Of a stretch of 5,797 bases of DNA, positions 4,293 to 5,797 are shown one piece after another. Below the pieces are notes generated by a model. It was not told the origin of the DNA. It made no database searches and worked only from the letters and a program-made list of their open reading frames with translations. The first letter of the stretch is position 1. Each line of letters begins with the position of its first letter. Source of the DNA: Acidobacteriota bacterium (GTDB taxonomy: Bacteria; Acidobacteriota; HRBIN11); NCBI GenBank assembly GCA_025061865.1, contig JANXAA010000157.1, positions 1 through 5,797 of the forward strand, written 5' to 3'. The position numbers and the translations under genes are program-made.

Positions 4293-5687
4293 ATGGCTAA
4301 GGAAGACGTCGAAGCCGGCGGCCTGTCATCGGAGTCGACCGCCTCGTGGGCTCAGAAAGAGTATGAGGCCTGGCAGAGGGCCGTCGAACAGCGGAAGGCC
4401 ACAGAAGCCGTCTACAACGAATGGCTTACAGAGGTCGACCGCCTGCATGACATCCCGCCCCTCGAAGAGGCCGCTCCCATCATCCGCCAGCTCCAGGAAG
4501 ACTTAAATCGTCTATATGAACTCATGTCCGTATTCCGAGACGTCCCGGTTCGCCGGTGGAATCCCCGGTGGTGGTTGAATCGTCTCGTGGAGTGGGCCTT
4601 GGGTCCGCTCCTGAAGCGTCAACGGGCGTTCAATGCCGTCGCCGTGCATCTCCTTAACGAGACTCTGGACTATCTGGCCGACGCGACCCGGCGACTCCGG
4701 ACCCTGTTGGAGGCCCAGGTCCGCTACTTCCAACAGGTCACGCCCTGGATGGACGTGAAGGTCCGAGAACTCCGAGCCGAGCAGGTCCATAACGTTACTT
4801 ACAATGTGGGTCGAGTCCTGGAGCACGTCCAGGCCTGGCAACGGCAGACCCTGCCTCATGTCCAGCCGGATTTCTATAAGGTCGAGCGCCTGACCGTCGA
4901 ACTCGAGGCCCTCCGACGACAAGTCGCCGGCGCGCCGGCCTTGCCGACGCCGAACATTCCGCCGGACTATGGCCGGCCGCTTCGGCCCTGGGACTCCCCT
5001 ATGGCCCAGGATTTTCGATACTACGTGTTCGAGGAAATCTTCCGGGGACCCTCACCGGAGCTAAAAGAGAAGCTCCGAATGTATTTACCGTACTTTGCCG
5101 AAGCCCCGGAACCCATCCTGGACGTCGGATGTGGCCGGGGTGAGTTCTTGGAATGGATGCGGTCTTTAGGGAAAAACGCCTACGGCTTGGAAGTCAACGC
5201 CTACGAGGTCCAGAAACTCCAGGCGGCTGGCCTCCGGGTCGTCTCCGAGGACGCTCTGAGCCATCTCCGGGGCCTACCGGCGGGGAGCGTCGGCGGCGTC
5301 TTTTGCGCCCAAGTCGTCGAGCACCTGCTTCCGGAACATATATACGAACTCGTCGTCCAGCTTCATCGGGTCATGAAGCCTGGGGCCCCCCTCGTCATCG
5401 AGACGCTGAATCCCCTTTCCGTCTATGCCTTCCATCGGGTGTACCTAATCGACCCGACGCACGTCTATCCGGTTCACCCCCAAACACTGGTCTTCTTCAT
5501 GCGCTATGCGGGCTTTCGGGACGTGACGGTCCACGGCATTACACCCGTGCCCGACTCCCTACGCCTGCCTCCGCCGGGAGACGGTCTCCCAGAGGAGGTC
5601 CGATCGTACTGGACGGAAGTCGTCCGACGATTGAACGAGTTCCTCTTCGATACCGTCGAATACTACGCCGTCGGCTATCGGCCATAG
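4293..5687 (+). CDS. Class I SAM-dependent methyltransferase with long helical N-terminal region
   Basis: This is a 464-residue protein of two parts. Residues 1 to about 215 are charged and look mainly helical with coiled-coil tendency, including a Trp/Arg-rich patch around 87-101 and the QRAFN segment near 110-114. Residues from about 235 on form a Rossmann-type methyltransferase: DVGCGRGEF (277-285) is the SAM-binding motif I, E300 in YGLEVN is the expected ribose-binding acid, SEDAL near 318-322 is motif II, and CAQVVEHL (338-345) precedes the fourth strand. The segments ETLNPLS (370-376) and DPTHVYPVHP (387-396) are typical of methyltransferases found among glycosyltransferases in O-antigen and capsule clusters, so the acceptor may be a glycan end. 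That role is inferred; no glycosyltransferase is in the window. ATG 4293 is chosen over the in-frame GTG at 4284, which would lie only about 12 bases after the likely transcription start. The Shine-Dalgarno is weak (GGGGTG at 4281-4286). Confidence 0.88.
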   Translation: MAKEDVEAGGLSSESTASWAQKEYEAWQRAVEQRKATEAVYNEWLTEVDRLHDIPPLEEAAPIIRQLQEDLNRLYELMSVFRDVPVRRWNPRWWLNRLVEWALGPLLKRQRAFNAVAVHLLNETLDYLADATRRLRTLLEAQVRYFQQVTPWMDVKVRELRAEQVHNVTYNVGRVLEHVQAWQRQTLPHVQPDFYKVERLTVELEALRRQVAGAPALPTPNIPPDYGRPLRPWDSPMAQDFRYYVFEEIFRGPSPELKEKLRMYLPYFAEAPEPILDVGCGRGEFLEWMRSLGKNAYGLEVNAYEVQKLQAAGLRVVSEDALSHLRGLPAGSVGGVFCAQVVEHLLPEHIYELVVQLHRVMKPGAPLVIETLNPLSVYAFHRVYLIDPTHVYPVHPQTLVFFMRYAGFRDVTVHGITPVPDSLRLPPPGDGLPEEVRSYWTEVVRRLNEFLFDTVEYYAVGYRP

Positions 5688-5701
5688 TCTATGGGCGGAC
5701 G

Positions 5702-5712
5702 GGTAAATAGGC
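5702..5712. repeat. GGTAAATAGGC, second copy of the short repeat
   Basis: This is identical to 1392-1402. Similarity continues with one mismatch into GAT (GGC-A-GAT here, GGC-T-GAT there). It lies 14 bases after the methyltransferase stop and just before the start of the next gene. Confidence 0.35.
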
Positions 5713-5726
5713 AGATGAGGGCGACG

Positions 5727-5797
5727 ATGCGGCGGTTGCTAAGTGTTGGACGGGTCCTCTTTGTATGCGGGCTTCTACCCCCCCTCGTCGTCCCGGT
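5727..5797 (+). CDS. Start of a probable secreted or membrane-anchored protein, cut by the window edge
   Basis: Only the first 23 codons and two bases of the next are present. The translation begins MRRLLSVGRVLFVCGLLPP and continues with hydrophobic Val/Leu. This is a positively charged start followed by a hydrophobic core, as in a Sec signal peptide or an N-terminal membrane anchor. The Cys at residue 14 is not in a clear lipobox. The ATG at 5727 has GAGGG (5717-5721) 5 bases upstream. An in-frame ATG at 5715 would add four residues (MRAT) and has a poorer ribosome site. It follows the methyltransferase by 39 bases on the same strand with no terminator between, so the two may be co-transcribed. 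The function cannot be told from this fragment. Confidence 0.5.
   Translation, partial: MRRLLSVGRVLFVCGLLPPLVVP

Noticed and set aside
4114..4506. 130-codon + strand frame across the copA-methyltransferase gap
   Set aside because: It overlaps the start of the methyltransferase in another frame, has low-complexity Arg/Pro/Ser content, and would run over the palindrome and the promoter.
1..5797. tRNA, rRNA, CRISPR array, insertion sequence or attachment site
   Set aside because: I read the gaps for cloverleaf features, regular repeat-spacer arrays, terminal inverted repeats and transposase motifs and found none.

Overview
This is a GC-rich bacterial chromosomal window. All confident genes lie on the + strand. 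The codon style is marked (heavy gtc for Val, ctc/ctg for Leu, gcc for Ala, acg for Thr, gac for Asp) and makes the coding blocks easy to tell from the less biased gaps. No rRNA, tRNA, CRISPR array, transposase or phage gene is visible, so the lineage cannot be fixed. The YfiT-type thiol transferase suggests a bacillithiol-type thiol user. The methyltransferase resembles those in surface-polysaccharide clusters. Both organism hints are inferences.

Layout: (1) 1-256 holds no recognisable gene, but has two adjoining hairpins at the left edge. (2) 257-784 is a complete YfiT/DinB-fold metalloprotein with a strong ribosome binding site. (3) 785-1247 is a 463-base gap with hairpins, a 9-base direct repeat and a possible promoter containing a dyad. 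(4) 1248-1400 is a 50-residue free-standing YHS (TRASH-type) metal-binding protein that is easily missed. (5) 1401-1632 is a second regulatory-looking gap with two dyads and a weak promoter. (6) 1633-4092 is a full-length Cu(I)-exporting P1B-1 ATPase (CopA) that carries its own N-terminal YHS domain and then one HMA domain. (7) 4093-4292 carries a perfect 19-bp palindrome and the best promoter in the window. (8) 4293-5687 is a SAM-dependent methyltransferase with a long helical N-terminus. (9) 5727 onward is the start of a probable secreted or membrane-anchored protein cut off by the window edge.

Functionally, the centre is a copper-handling pair. The small YHS protein and the first 43 residues of CopA are clear paralogues: 24 of 37 residues are identical, about 73% at the DNA level, and every Cys has the same residue number in both. 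This suggests a duplicated metal-binding module, one copy free and one fused to the pump. YfiT could relate to thiol or metal stress, but nothing in the sequence ties it to the copper genes. The methyltransferase has its own promoter and probably begins a separate unit.

The most interesting non-coding signal is that the gaps before the YHS gene and before the methyltransferase share two things: a hairpin with identical arms (GCCGGGA...TCCCGG), and the 9-mer GGGAGGTGG immediately upstream of a TTG(A/C)CC -35-like hexamer.
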